NCBI RefSeq assembly: GCF_932276165.1
Contig: NC_064010.1
Location: 2,604,001-2,668,000 of the forward strand
Reading direction: 5' to 3'
Source of the DNA: Plutella xylostella
Lineage: Eukaryota; Arthropoda; Insecta; Lepidoptera; Plutellidae
Length of the DNA stretch: 64,000 nucleotides
The translations under genes and the position numbers were made by a program. The number at the start of each line of letters is the position of its first letter. The stretch's first letter is position 1. Shown in pieces: positions 22,601 to 33,458 of the stretch. The notes beneath the pieces are model-generated. The model had not been told where the DNA came from. It saw nothing but the letters and a program-made list of their open reading frames with translations, and searched no databases.

Positions 22601-25600
22601 GAGCCTGACATCTCATACCATATCCTTTCACCACAGTCACAAACCACAATCCGTGTCATCGACATGCTAAAGAAGTTAGGACACGTTACACCCTACATGT
22701 GAAACATGTAGTTTAGGATTTAAAAGTTCTAGAACTTGTAGTTTAGGATTTAAATGTAAAACATGCAATATAAGATATACATTCTGGGTAAATAGTATCG
22801 GGATTAGATCAACGAAACAAAAATGTTTGCTATTCATCCAAATTTATTTTATCACCTTCAAAGTATGCTCCTTCAGAAACGATACACATTGGCCAACGAA
22901 TTATCCAATCATCACAACCTTTTTTAAACGCGGTTTTCACAGTGGTTTTTAGTACTCGCGGCGATTTTTCCTTATTGTCTTCTATCGATTGTTAGTAAAA
23001 GTCATGTTGACTGACACAGAGTAGTACAAAGACATTCCTCGTAATTTCCAGATTATGAACGAGGACGGTTCTTCTGAAGAGAAGCGGCTGGTGTGCCACA
23101 GCATCCTCGAGCAGAAGGACAAGAAGCACATCAAGCTCGTCGCGCACGTCACCCGGGGCTGGTACGTACAGCCTTCCGATCTATTACCCTATAAAGTCTG
23201 TTTTTTAATCTCAGATACTAAATTGACAGATTCTTAAAGGTTCAGCAACAGTCGATTGTCCTGCAATTAAGTGACGTATCGTTCTATTGGCAGGACTATA
23301 AAATATTCACCCTCGTTGGGTGGATTCTGGGAAACATATATGAGATAATTTTAACTACCCTAATGAATTCGTATTTTTGTCCTGCTGCCGCTTCACGGGT
23401 TCGTTATAAACGTTCGTAGATAAACCTCACTTTATAGCGATTCGTTATAAATAAGGCGCTGTTATTGGAAGAACGTGTATTAAACGAGTTTATCGACGTC
23501 GACGGGTCCCTTACCCGTGCCGTGCCCGCTTTTGGGGTAAATTCTCGGACATACGTTTCCCAGAGTAAAGATTTTGATGATATTAATTAAATTTGGTACG
23601 GAGGTAGCTGACACCCTGGGTTAACACATATTAGGCTACTTATTATCGCGGAATTCCCACGGGAAAACTTTTAGCGAAGGCGAAGCGAAGCTCGCGGGAA
23701 CTACTAGTTGTTCAATAAAAGTATTAATAAATATATAAACTAATTTTGAACATTCTCCCCGTCCCCAGCGAGTCCGGCCACGTGTGTCTGGTGTTCCACC
23801 GGCGCGGCGCGCACGTGCTGGAGCTGGCGCAGGGCGCGGGCCTGTGGGACGCCCCCGAGGACGCCTGCGCCACCGCGCCGCTCGCGCCCGCCGTCACGCT
23901 TACTAGTAAGTGGAAAGCTGAGGATTTATCTTCACCCTTAATAATAATACATGCGACAGCTAAATGAAGAAACAATTTTAAAAAGGCGGACGTATGCTGA
24001 TTGTTAAAATAAAGAAATCGTTTTAAAATGGCGGACAGATTAACTGATAACAGCTGAGGAAATCTGAGGATTTTTTTGGTAAACCAGTAAGTAAACTACT
24101 GAAAGCTGTATTTTATTCGAATAAATGAAGGAACTATTTCAAAATTGCGGCCGTTTTCATATGGTTTCCATATTTACACCACAAACAGAGCCTTTCCCCA
24201 ATTACCTATTTCCACTACGGAACCCTACTCGCTTCACCGCCGGGAACCCTAGCTAGCGGGTGCTGGAGCTGGCGCAGGGCGCGGGCCTGTGGGACGCCCC
24301 CGAGGACGCCTGCGCCACCGCGCCGCTCGCGCCGGCAGTTACACTCACTAGTAAGTAGCAGATGTAGACGTCGTCTGATTGTCTTCTGCATCTGTTCTTT
24401 GAGGATACCCGCCTGTTCAGTCAGGCTGGTTGGCTTTCAGCGTCTTAGGGAGCCGCCGCATCGACGGTTTGCCGACAGCAGCAGGTCTCGAGCATATGTA
24501 TAAGACTGAGGAAATCTGGTTTCAAAAATATATAACTGAGACATATTACACAATCGGTACCTTCAATGTAACGAGATAGTCGTGTGGGCATCCCAGAAGC
24601 GTTCCGAAGCCATTCCTGACAGCATATTCCAATTCTACTCGAAACCTACTACAATAATGTTCCTTTATCTTCCAGCCACATCGCTGCAGCCGACGCGGTG
24701 TCCCATCTTCGGGCGCTACTCCATCGTGAGCTCGCTGGCGGACCGGCGGCGGCGGCGGCAGCAGGATAGCATCGGTAACTACACATTATGTATTCTGTTC
24801 TGCAGTCATAGCATAGGGCGCAAGACGCGCAGACCAAGACGCGACAAGAGTTTTGCGTCCGCTCACACTAACATTGGCTTTATATAATAATAATAATAAT
24901 AATAATTCTTTATTTCGGATATCAAGATCCATATAAAAACACACACTTTACAAAAAATAATAATAGTAATTTAAAAAAAAAAAAACATAAAAATATTAAA
25001 AACTAACTAAATACCTACACCTAAACATATATAAACTAAGCTAAGCTTTGAGAGCGTAGGCGACGGAAAACTTTTGTCACGTCTCGAGAGGGGGCGAAGT
25101 TCCTGTACATTACTCTCTTGAGTGGACCTTTGTGCTTATCCCCTTGATTACAGCTCAGCCAGCCTAGCTCCCGAGTAAAGTGGAATGCTGCTCCTAAAAC
25201 ATAAGGGTTCAGTTTTTACCTTTTTCGGTATAAAACTTCTTTAAATAACAGCCAGATTTGCTAAGTAGTTACCTCCTATATGCTGATAATTCTTTTTTTT
25301 ATTTAAAAATACAAACTAACATTAAAGTCGTGTATATAATTCAATGTATTCAACGGTGCATTTATATCATTCCAGGCGACAACGACGGTCGTTCGGCCGC
25401 GTCGCCCGAGTGCGTGGCCGGGGTCTACGACTCAGTGAGTGTGGGCTGTGGCGCCCAACAAGACAGCCTGGAGTTCAAGTCACACTGCGCTAGCACCGGT
25501 TAGTACTATTTAATGCTATGGACGCCTGGTAGTTTGGCCACTAAAACAACACGCCAAAGAACTTTAAGCACGAGGTTTCTTGTTTCTTTGAAGTCCTGGT

Positions 25601-28600
25601 ACTTAGTTAAACAAGTGAGGCGACTTGGGGGTAGTTTAGATGTGATTCGCAAGTAAGTGACCTTCTTTTCTACTATTTCGATGGTAACTAGGTCAGCTGG
25701 TGTGATGTGGTGTCTACGACTCCACTGAGTTGTTACACAGCGTTAGCTCACTAGCGTGGGCTGCGGCACGCAGCAAGACAGCCTGGAGTTCAAGTCACAT
25801 TGCTCTAGCACTGGTTAATATTATACACCACTTGCTTAGGGCTATGGGCTCCTGGTACTTTGTGATCAATGCACCGCATAAAATTAGAGATACCTCTTTC
25901 ATTCTTTGAAGTCCTAGTACTTTGTAACCGCCACATACGACTGGGGGGTAGTTTATAGGTGACTCGCAAGTGAGTCACCTCCTTTTCTACTATGGCAATG
26001 TTAGATAGGTCAGCTGGTGAGGTGTCTACGACTCAGTGAGTGTAGGCTGCGGCGCTCATTAAGACAGCCTGGAGTTCAAGTCACATTGTTCTAGCACCGG
26101 TTAGTACCTACTTCTTTAATGCTATGGGCTCCTCGTAGTTTGGCCACAAATGCAATGCACAAACTAGTGAACTTTAAGCCAGAAAATGTTGTGTTTCTTT
26201 GAAGTCTACTTTATTGTGCATCCGGGTAGTTGTTAGGTACTTACTTTTCTAATATGAAGATATGATAGCCTGGTCAGTTGGTGCCTCTTTGAATATAGGC
26301 TCCTGTCACTTTGTGGACGATTCATAAACATGGACGTAGTTTTTTAGAAGTTTCTTGTGTTTATAAAATATGTATATTGACCCAACTCGACGTTCTTGGA
26401 TGGCCTTGTCTGAGATGTCCCCACATAGGTAGGTATTTATTTAATTTTAATAATCATAACTATAACTCCCCTTTTCTCTTCCCCACAGTATTCACATGCT
26501 ACGGCAGCTGGTCGGAGCGCGGCTTCGGCTTCCTGGTGGCGGCGCCCGTCGCGCGCGCCTCCTCGCAGCCCAGCAAGCACTGCTTCATGTACACGCGGCA
26601 CAACGGTACGTTATAGATATATATTCATATTCATTTATTGATAAATAGCCATTACACGACATTAGAATTAAGAATAAACTATTTAATTAACACAATATTA
26701 TAGTAAGTATTAATAATTTCAAATAATAATTATACATGAATACATCGTCATACACAGTCATTGTTAATTAAAATATATTTTAAAGTTATAATAGTAAGTA
26801 GGTACCTATCTTAAATTTATGTATATACACACACACACACATATATATATACTATCTATCTATCTAACATATATATATTGTTAGATAGATAGATAGTGTA
26901 CACATGCTACGGCAGTTGGTCCTCGCAGCCCAGCAAGCACTGCTTCATGTACACGCGGCACAACGGTACGTTATAGATAGATAGATAGTGTACACATGCT
27001 ACGGCAGCTGGTCCTACAGTCCAGCAAGTCCTGCTTCATGTACACGCGGCACAACGGTACGTTATAGATAGATAGATAGTGTACACATGCTACGGCAGCT
27101 GGTCCTACAGTCCAGCAAGTCCTGCTTCATGTACACGCGGCACAACGGTACGTTGTAGATAGATAGATGGATAGATACGTTATGTATTTACTTAACACAA
27201 CACATACACAGGTTACACAGCAAGATTACTAACATTAAGATTAAAGATTACATAAACAGACGACATTAATATTTAGATATGAGAGTCCAATAGTGATAGA
27301 GAGTAGAATAGATGAGAGAGTCCAGATACCTAAAGCGCACCGTAAAATGAAGCCAAATAGAAGACAGCAATATTGGCGTCTCCGGGTCTCCTCGCAGCCC
27401 AGCAAGCACTGCTTCATGTACACGCGGCACAACGGTACGTTGTTACACTAGTGTAGCTGCGGACAGTCAGTGTCGACATGCGCTACGTCGCTAGTTTGAC
27501 TGACCAATCCTTTTACCATGGTGACACACCCTAGATTGGTTCTATTGTTTGCCAATGACATGTTGGTAATGTTGGTCGCCACAAGAGAAACTGCTTGTGT
27601 TCCATAAATAATAATTTTATCAAATGTAGCCTGTGGTGTGTCTCACTGCTGGCCAATGGCCTCCTTATGAACTTTCCACCGGTCTATCCTATTCGACCTG
27701 TGCCTCTTGTTGTTGTTGTTGTTGTTGCAGTATGGCACAGGAGATACAGGGGGTCTCCACTAACGTCCGCCACTGCCGCCTTCTTAATTTTCGGCTGTAC
27801 CTTTGGCCTCGTTCCAGCTAAGTCCAGCGGCTCGCAGCTCGTTTTCCGTGCCTCTTGTGTCCTTGTAAATAAATAAAAGTGTTTATATTATTCATCATTT
27901 GTTCCCCAGACACGCGGGAGGGCGGTCAGATCCTGTCTCTGAGCGCGGTGGCGCGCTCGTGCGACCGCTCCATTATCCCTGGAGTGACGGGCGACAAGGC
28001 CTACAACCTCACTATTAACGGTAACTATTCTATTACAACGACGAGTACATTAGTACAAGGCGTGAGTGTGTGTGTTTTTATTATATTACACCGTAAACAT
28101 TACTATAAGTACTTTGTGAAATATAGCTTGAGATATCTGTCAAATCCAAGTACATTTTATTCCGTAAGGATCTGTCCATCAAACGTCATAGGACTCTTGC
28201 TATATTTTACAAAGTGGTATAACTGTAAAGAAAAAGAAACTTGACCCCTCTTCGACAGGTAGAATAGTCACTCAGACGCGGCTAGACTGACGATCTTACC
28301 TGACCGTACTATTAAATAAAGTTATTGTAGACGACGACATGAAGGATTTATAAGTTATTAATCAATTACTACTCATCGAAGCTCCACGTTGGGCGCCATT
28401 TTAGTTTTAATTGTTTATATTTTTTACTAGAAGTGGAAATCCTTCCTTCGAGCCCTATGTCCCTCATGAGGGATAACTGGATTTCATCATTATATTTTAT
28501 TAACGTTTTGTTAAAATGCTATTTAATGTATTGTTATATTTGTTATAGGTACATTCCAATTTTAATCGATTATAATTTTCCCCCAGGAACGTGCGAGCAA

Positions 28601-28702
28601 AGCAGCAAATACAATAGTTACGCCCCGCGCCCTCTCGCTCAAGCATACACGCTGCTGACGTCACTGCTGGTTGCCATGGCAACGCCGCTCGCTAGAAGGT
28701 GA
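16691..28702 (+). CDS. Cysteine-rich secreted or GPI-anchored protein of unknown function (14 exons, 5' end missing)
   Basis: Fourteen exons join in one frame: 16691-16835, 17201-17268, 18118-18265, 19194-19306, 19893-20007, 20763-20890, 21530-21645, 23052-23161, 23769-23905, 24676-24774, 25376-25498, 26489-26605, 27910-28020, 28587-28702 (547 residues). All junctions are AG/GT. The protein is a chain of cysteine modules, each opening with a C-F-P-like motif: CTFPAGWTGSWFQ (start), CPFRPPPFTFTYNR (about 106), CHFPSWIVEHHKWF (about 246), CPIFGRYSIV (about 367), and CYGSWSERGFGF (about 437). This resembles the invertebrate multi-domain family carrying DUF7042-DUF7045; I recall that from memory and could not search. 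The last 19 residues (AYTLLTSLLVAMATPLARR) are hydrophobic, suggesting a GPI signal or a membrane tail. No signal peptide exon was found, so the start lies upstream. The introns contain partial copies of at least six exons. Confidence 0.85.
17930..18117 (+). repeat. Tandem repeat of a 3' splice-site region
   Basis: Four diverged units of CAGCTGTCAAACTATAACCT with CTCCACAG-type endings precede the exon at 18118. Candidate acceptors occur near 17971, 18011, 18077 and 18117. Only the last joins the preceding exon in the frame that continues the protein. Confidence 0.7.
18658..18740 (+). repeat. Partial copy of the 18118-18265 exon
   Basis: The last roughly 80 bases of the exon (FRKLPPP through TYNR) and the following intron are copied about 475 bases downstream. 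The donor CCGGTAAGAT is intact. No acceptor is seen, so it is probably an intronic relic, though use as a cryptic exon is possible. Confidence 0.8.
18745..18990 (+). repeat. 45-bp minisatellite, about five units
   Basis: The unit reads GTAATGGCCGACTAGTTTC then AAAATGGCGGACGC plus TTAGTACTGTTT. It has grown from the first 50 bases of the intron downstream of the 18118-18265 exon and its copy. It is open in one minus-strand frame, but only because of the repeat. Confidence 0.85.
19503..19555 (+). repeat. Partial copy of the 19194-19306 exon
   Basis: About 53 bases encoding LLRYMACPDVPGTESN are repeated 250 bases downstream with synonymous-type changes. The donor has decayed from GTGAGT to GTGATA. 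Confidence 0.8.
20020..20180 (-). mobile_element. LINE or SINE 3' end fragment
   Basis: The sequence TACACTTTATTCGCACTAAG, then AAACAGTACAATGAGGCGGCC and TTATTAGCAATCTCTA, recurs with changes at 35270-35350 in a FANCL intron. It resembles a reverse-strand retroelement tail. A second reverse tail with AATAAT repeats lies at about 20355-20480. Confidence 0.5.
21002..21060 (+). repeat. Partial copy of the 20763-20890 exon
   Basis: About 59 bases around AACGGACTG and TGATGGCAGTCGCAC match the 3' part of the exon with a small deletion. The donor has changed from AGTACGT to AGCATGT. A CATCATCAT microsatellite precedes it. Confidence 0.65.
22780..23005 (-). pseudogene. Mariner-like transposon 3' fragment
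   Basis: On the minus strand the sequence reads as the C-terminus of a mariner transposase, including KGCDDWIIRWPMCIVSEG then AYFEGDKINLDE and a stop at about 22829. The terminal region beyond contains TTTTTGTTTCGTTGATC. Only this end is present; the catalytic domain is missing, so the copy is dead. It sits in the intron before the exon at 23052. The match to the YFEGD-type ending of mariners is from memory. Confidence 0.7.
23196..23330. mobile_element. MITE fragment
   Basis: It shares GTCTGTTTTTTAATCTCAGA and TATCGTTCTATTGGCAGGAC with the element at 34262-34606 and the one at 4655-4763. It begins just after the 23052-23161 exon. Confidence 0.55.
23590..23706 (+). mobile_element. Helitron-like 3' end
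   Basis: It runs AATTTGGTACGGAGGTAGC, then GCGAAGCGAAGCTCGCGGG, and ends CTAG before T, matching the 3' end of the element at 6997-7170. The 5' end is not clear. Confidence 0.5.
24260..24350 (+). repeat. Partial copy of the 23769-23905 exon
   Basis: About 91 bases encoding VLELAQGAGLWDAPEDACA and onward are nearly identical to the exon. The donor ACTAGTAAGT is intact. The first third of the exon and its acceptor are missing. The very high identity indicates recent duplication or conversion. Confidence 0.85.
24880..25210 (-). mobile_element. LINE 3' end fragment
   Basis: TAATAATAAT repeats followed by TTCTTTATTTCGGATATC and a GC-richer 3'UTR (GGCGACGGAAAACTTTTGTC) are typical of a reverse-strand LINE end. 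No coding part was recognised. Confidence 0.55.
25499..26310 (+). repeat. Three tandem units carrying pieces of the 25376-25498 exon
   Basis: A block of about 250-300 bases is repeated: exon end, GCTATGGGCTCCTGGTAC, TTCTTTGAAGTCCTGGTAC, and AGGTCAGCTGGTG. Exon copies lie at 25754-25815 (frame open, donor GTTAAT) and 26018-26099 (donor GTTAGT kept, in-frame TAA). Only the first, full exon fits the protein. Confidence 0.8.
26825..26896. repeat. CA/TA and TATC/GATA microsatellite
   Basis: CACACACAC is followed by ATATATAT, then TATC repeats and their complement GATA repeats, so the tract can fold back. The GATA repeats form the spacer of the exon-copy array that follows. Confidence 0.85.
26895..27440 (+). 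repeat. Four shortened copies of the 26489-26605 exon
   Basis: Copies lie at about 26897-26974, 26992-27061, 27080-27150 and 27389-27436 (the last 5'-truncated). The first three lack the same internal stretch, 48 bases long relative to the exon (TCGGAGCG through GCGCGCC). Every copy keeps the donor ACGGTACGTT. In the first, the frame is intact and an AG just upstream (GATAG) would join in the correct phase; copies two and three carry a 1-base deletion. Confidence 0.8.
28039..28077 (+). mobile_element. SINE type A 3' fragment
   Basis: GAGTACATTAGTACAAGGCG followed by TGAGTGTGTGTG is the last 40 bases of the type A SINE, lying just after the 27910-28020 exon. Confidence 0.7.
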
Positions 28703-29360
28703 TACGTTCGTGTAGCCACTAATTAGAAAGCGCGGTAAAGGCGGGAAAACCGGATTTTGTCTATGGAACTCTTAAAGTTAAAATGGCGGCTTTTTGTTGT
28801 ATTTTTATTTTTTGTATATTATCAATATCAAGTGTTGAATACTTTGGTTGCGCTTAAGTAATTGAATTATCATTTTTACAGGTAGGTAATTTACCTACCA
28901 TATAGGTAGTTTTACTGTATTAAAATGAACAGACAGCTTATTTACTTAATTAGAAAATGATGAATAAGTATTAACTTATAAGTTCCATAGATACAATTTA
29001 GGTGTTGCCTAATTATAGATTTCATAGGATATTTAATTAAAAATTAGTGTTGCTTTATTGTGATATTACTACCATACTCCTGTGCGTTAGAAAAATGATT
29101 TTTTCTTTTGACCAGTGTTTTACGAAATTTTATTTAGCATTTTGTAAATATTTATCCATTTCCGTTGTGAATTATGGCAGACTATTCTTATTTATTTACG
29201 TAGTGTTGGTGTTTGTTTTCTGTATTATTAATTATTAACCTTCGATGCAAAAAGGAGGGTATTATAAGTTTTAGGCTAGTCTGGAACTAAACAATGTTTG
29301 CAAAGAAACGAATGACCCGTGATCAACTTGTAAATAAAGAGTAAATAAATACTGACATAC
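28703..29360 (+). other. Probable 3'UTR of the cysteine-rich gene
   Basis: AT-rich sequence after the TGA at 28700-28702. AATAAA signals occur at 29333-29338 and again near 29345. I infer the transcript ends around 29360. The 63-codon ORF at 29047-29238 inside it is hydrophobic but has no supporting evidence. Confidence 0.45.
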
Positions 29361-30360
29361 ATTTATATACCTAATGGAAATAAATTGAATTTTTAATAAT
29401 GTTACTTCTACTATGTTTGTAAAGTACTTATACTTGAACATGTATTTCAACCTCTTTTTAGAATTCTAAATCTTTTCCTTTTGAATTATGAGTATGACAA
29501 ATACATTTATAACTGTGAAATGTGTAAAATATAATTTATAATATACTTAGGACGATGCTTTTGAAGTATACATAATACATTGTATGCTAAAAATATTAAG
29601 TTTAGGATTAAGTAGATAGACCTAATTTTAGACAATTATGCTCAGCAGGATTTGTTTATTTTTGCGGTGCGTTCAATTTAGATTCGGCACTTTAAAAAAT
29701 ACCTTGAGAACCTCCTCCTTTTTTCTAAGTCGGTTAAAAACTGTTATCGGTAGAAACTATGTTAAAAATGTCGAATCTAGGCTGGACGTATGGCTTTATT
29801 AGCAATTTTATTTCTATAAAATCTTGTCCATTTTATTTACATACAGTGACTTATTGATTGAACGTCCATCTATTTTTAAAATAAGCAGTTTAAACAGGCT
29901 GAAAATACAACCGTCTTTGTCCGATGTTGTAAAGTGGTATACTAAGCAGAAAGGACGACTTTTGGTATATATCACTTTAGCAACACATTGTACAACCACC
30001 GCATAACCGAGAAAAGGTGTAGGTAAGTGAAAGATATTAATAAGTCCAGTGTTTTCAGTCTGTTTAAATTTCCGTAAAAATATTTGATAAAAAGACTTTT
30101 TATCTATTGGCTTGATTTAGCTGTTAGTTTTGTATTTCGGCGATCTTGACCAAGTGTAGTGTTAAAATGATATATTTGCTCAGCGATCACACAAATTAAT
30201 AAATTATGTAGTTTTTGGACTTTGCCACGTGCAGGGTGTTGCAAAATGAGTATACAAAGCCAAGTCTAATAGTAATATACCGATCAACAACGTCTATCTT
30301 AGACGAATAGTTGCATAAACCGGATTTTTACGTTAAGAGTATTTCCTGTTCGACCTGGAC

Positions 30361-30437
30361 CTCGAGTGCGAGTTTTTTCACCAATCGAGAAGTGAAATCG
30401 AAACGCTTCTCGATAGGTGAAAAATCTCGCTCTCGAG
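30361..30437. repeat. Strong imperfect hairpin
   Basis: CTCGAGTGCGAGTTTTTTCAC pairs with GTGAAAAATCTCGCTCTCGAG, and the arms continue through CAATCGAGAAG / CTTCTCGATAG around a loop of about ten bases. It could be a short MITE or a small-RNA precursor-like fold. Confidence 0.7.
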
Positions 30438-30864
30438 GCACTGTTCGACAATTCGGATGCTACCCATATACCTACTTAGATAAAAAACGAGATCTGAGAG
30501 CCGAGATCACACTCAATATTCATATCGGTATCAGACCTAGCATACTCTTGACGCGAAAGCCGCTTAAAGATCTCTATTTGGTTTCACCCTGACTTAGTAA
30601 AAGTTATTGGAATGTGGGTTTAAAATGTCTAGGAAATGTTACTCAGCTCTGTTCCACGATTAAATGCATTTAAAGTCCATATTCCTGTGTAATGTAACCT
30701 TAATTTATTAAGAGTAAAACGATATTGAAATGTGTAAATATGAATACACAATAGACAGAAAGTTCCTTGGGAAATACGAAATGGTTTAGGTTCGAAAGGT
30801 ATTTGTTGCTCTTAGGCTCTGCGTACCACAATGTTTGAGAAAGGTTTGGAAATTCCTAGTAACA

Positions 30865-31033
30865 TTATAAAGTTATCCCCTTATTAATGAGAAACTTACT
30901 GGACGCTTTAGCTATTGCCCTGTTTTGTCACTCTCTGTCAAATAACAAATTGTTCACTGTCAGAGAGTGACAGAACAGTTCAATAGCTAAAGCGTCCTGT
31001 AACTTTTTTTTATGAATAAGGGGGTTATAATAT
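30865..31033. mobile_element. MITE with about 50-bp inverted ends
   Basis: The left end ATTATAAAGTTATCCCCTTA is mirrored by AATAAGGGGGTTATAATAT on the right. Inner arms contain GGACGCTTTAGCTATTG, and the centre is a second inverted repeat (TGTCACTCTCTGTCA / ACTGTCAGAGAGTGACA). Confidence 0.75.
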
Positions 31034-33458
31034 TAGTTAAGTATATCACACAACCTTTATAAACTTTGGCAATCTTCAATCAGATATAGACAATATAATA
31101 GATTGTAAAAGAGGCATGAAGTCTATTTTTCAAAAGATGAGGTGAATAAAATAATTTTACAATGCAATAATGAAAAGATTGACCTTAAATTATATGATCC
31201 AAAGGGGAAGAAAACCAAGTGAAACTTTAGCAGCACCAGCGAGTGTGCCTTTCTAGTTCTGACCAATTACATTGATGGGGAGAAAAAATGGTTACTGAAC
31301 TAACCAATTAGAACTGGGGAATAAGGCACAGTCGCCTAAGGCGCCATCTGTAATTAGCTTTTAGTTTTTCTCCCCATTGTTAGCTTGGATTCAAAATACC
31401 TGATTCCTACATGGTGGTATGCAACCTGAAATCGTGGAAGATTATATATATTATTATATATACAAGAATTGCAGCTTGTTTTGTGATATTTCAACTTTCA
31501 AACTAAGTTTCTGAATAATTGATTAGTTTCTTAAGTAAACAGAATTGAATATGTCAATGCTTGCCTCCACAAAAAAACTATTGTTTTAAAAACTAAATAA
31601 TAGAGAACTGTAGCCCAAAAGACTATTGTATATAATATACTTAGCTGGATAATTTATATTATATTACCGTATTTTGTAAGTATAAACGCATTTTTAATAC
31701 AAGACGAAAAGTATTAATTTTTAAAATAACCAAGATAATAAATAGGAATAGATTATATGAAAATTTAATACTTATATAAAAAGAAAGTAACACAAAAGTT
31801 TTGACTTTGGTTTCAGCAAATTTAAATGGTAAGTGCACACATTGTTATAAAAAAAGTAAATTCACAGACTAGCTAATAAGTAAGGCAGCTTTTTAATTCG
31901 ATTAAATTGATTTTCTAAAGTAAAGACACAATCAAAATGTGAATACAGTGCACTAACAATTTTATGTAAAAAAAAACTAACTTTAAAGTAAAATACTCTT
32001 TGGAGATTGTAATATTTGCTTGTAAATATATTTGTTTCTTTTCGGCTATAGATGTTAAATTAAATTGATGTTTTTGGTAAGTTTAAAGGTGCCAATTGGC
32101 AACGGGCAATATGAGCTGGCAACGTCACTGCTGTGTAAGTAAAAACTATAAAAAACACGTTTTCTCGCAAACACAATGGCGCCCCTAGCGGAAATTATCT
32201 CGAAACTTTTGGCAAACAAAGAACTTTCGATTCGTAAATTACAAAACTCGTAACTACTAGAGCGTTCTATCGACAAATTAATCGCATTGACATACATCTG
32301 AACCAGTATAATGACGTTGCGACACAGCCCCACATATCGTTTCGCTGCCAATTGTCACCTTAATACGTGATAAATATGATTTGTATCGTATTCCGTCACT
32401 TGATGTGAGAACATCAGCTGAGTCTGGCTAAAAGCAGTGATTAGCTTCATTTGTTTGATTAAAATACGCCGCCAGATACGATTTGTAACTATTAATGTGT
32501 AAGCCTATTATTATATTTTGATTACTGAAATATATTTGAAAATCAAATTGGTGTGACTTTTATTTTACTTGTCCGCACACACAACTCATAGCAAACTTTG
32601 TAAAATAGGTATAGCATGAACAGAATCCGCGTTATTCAAGTCAGAATCTACACTACAAAGAGCATAAGTATAAAAAGACATGAACGATAATTGGCCTCTT
32701 TTTGAATCAAATCACTTTTCCTTATTTATCTCGGAATCCGTAAAAGATATCGAAAAACTAATGACAATTTGGTACCACCTACGAGGATACACCCCTGCAA
32801 TGGGACCCATGAAAAAACGGTCAACGGAAATAGTGTCAAGTGCTTTGATTTAAAAAGTGACCAAATATTATTTATGATTTTTATAAAACTACCATGGTTA
32901 TAATCTACCAAGGGTGGCTTTTGCCACATGCTTATCCTATTTGAAGTGTAGATTCTGAATTGTCTGTTTTAAGGTGTCGTATCCACGTCGTATCGTACGT
33001 ATCGGGCCAAGCTTGATGATTTTCATAAATGTATGGAGAAATGGCGTCGGCAAAGCCCATGTCCATGAAGTGGACATTGTGAATATCAAAGAATGCTGAA
33101 TGCGATGCGTCCGTTGCGTACGATGCGAAGGAATGATCATCAACTATTCTGTATTCGGCCATTTTATTGGTATTTAGGCCGAATGCCGAATACCTACTGT
33201 TTATATCGTTTATTTGACCAAATACCGAAAAAGAAAAAAACTCAATTTTATCAAAACAATATGATTTATTTACTTACATGGGCTCTTCAAATAAATTACA
33301 ATACTATTAACACAAAGACTTCACAGGAGTTAATAAATTGTAGTCACATGTAGGGTTGTAGGGCTCCTTGGAAGAACATTATGTCTTCCAGCCCTTCCAG
33401 CAGGGCATTAAGATCTGGTGGACCTGGCAGTCTGTCACTTGGTCCTGGATCTGTGACG

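Larger units (their letters stand above)
29361..33250. other. Intergenic spacer between convergent genes
   Basis: AT-rich DNA between the plus-strand gene and FANCL. It holds the hairpin at 30361-30437, the MITE at 30865-31033, and a weak inverted repeat at about 31240-31350 (GTGTGCCTTTCTAGTTCTG and its partial complement). No exon could be supported. The ORF at 32932-33162 lies in apparently repetitive sequence (CGTATCGTACGTATCG). Confidence 0.5.

Noticed and set aside
32932..33162. 76-residue minus-strand ORF
   Set aside because: The sequence looks repetitive, there are no splice sites or known motif, and it lies beyond the FANCL polyadenylation signal.
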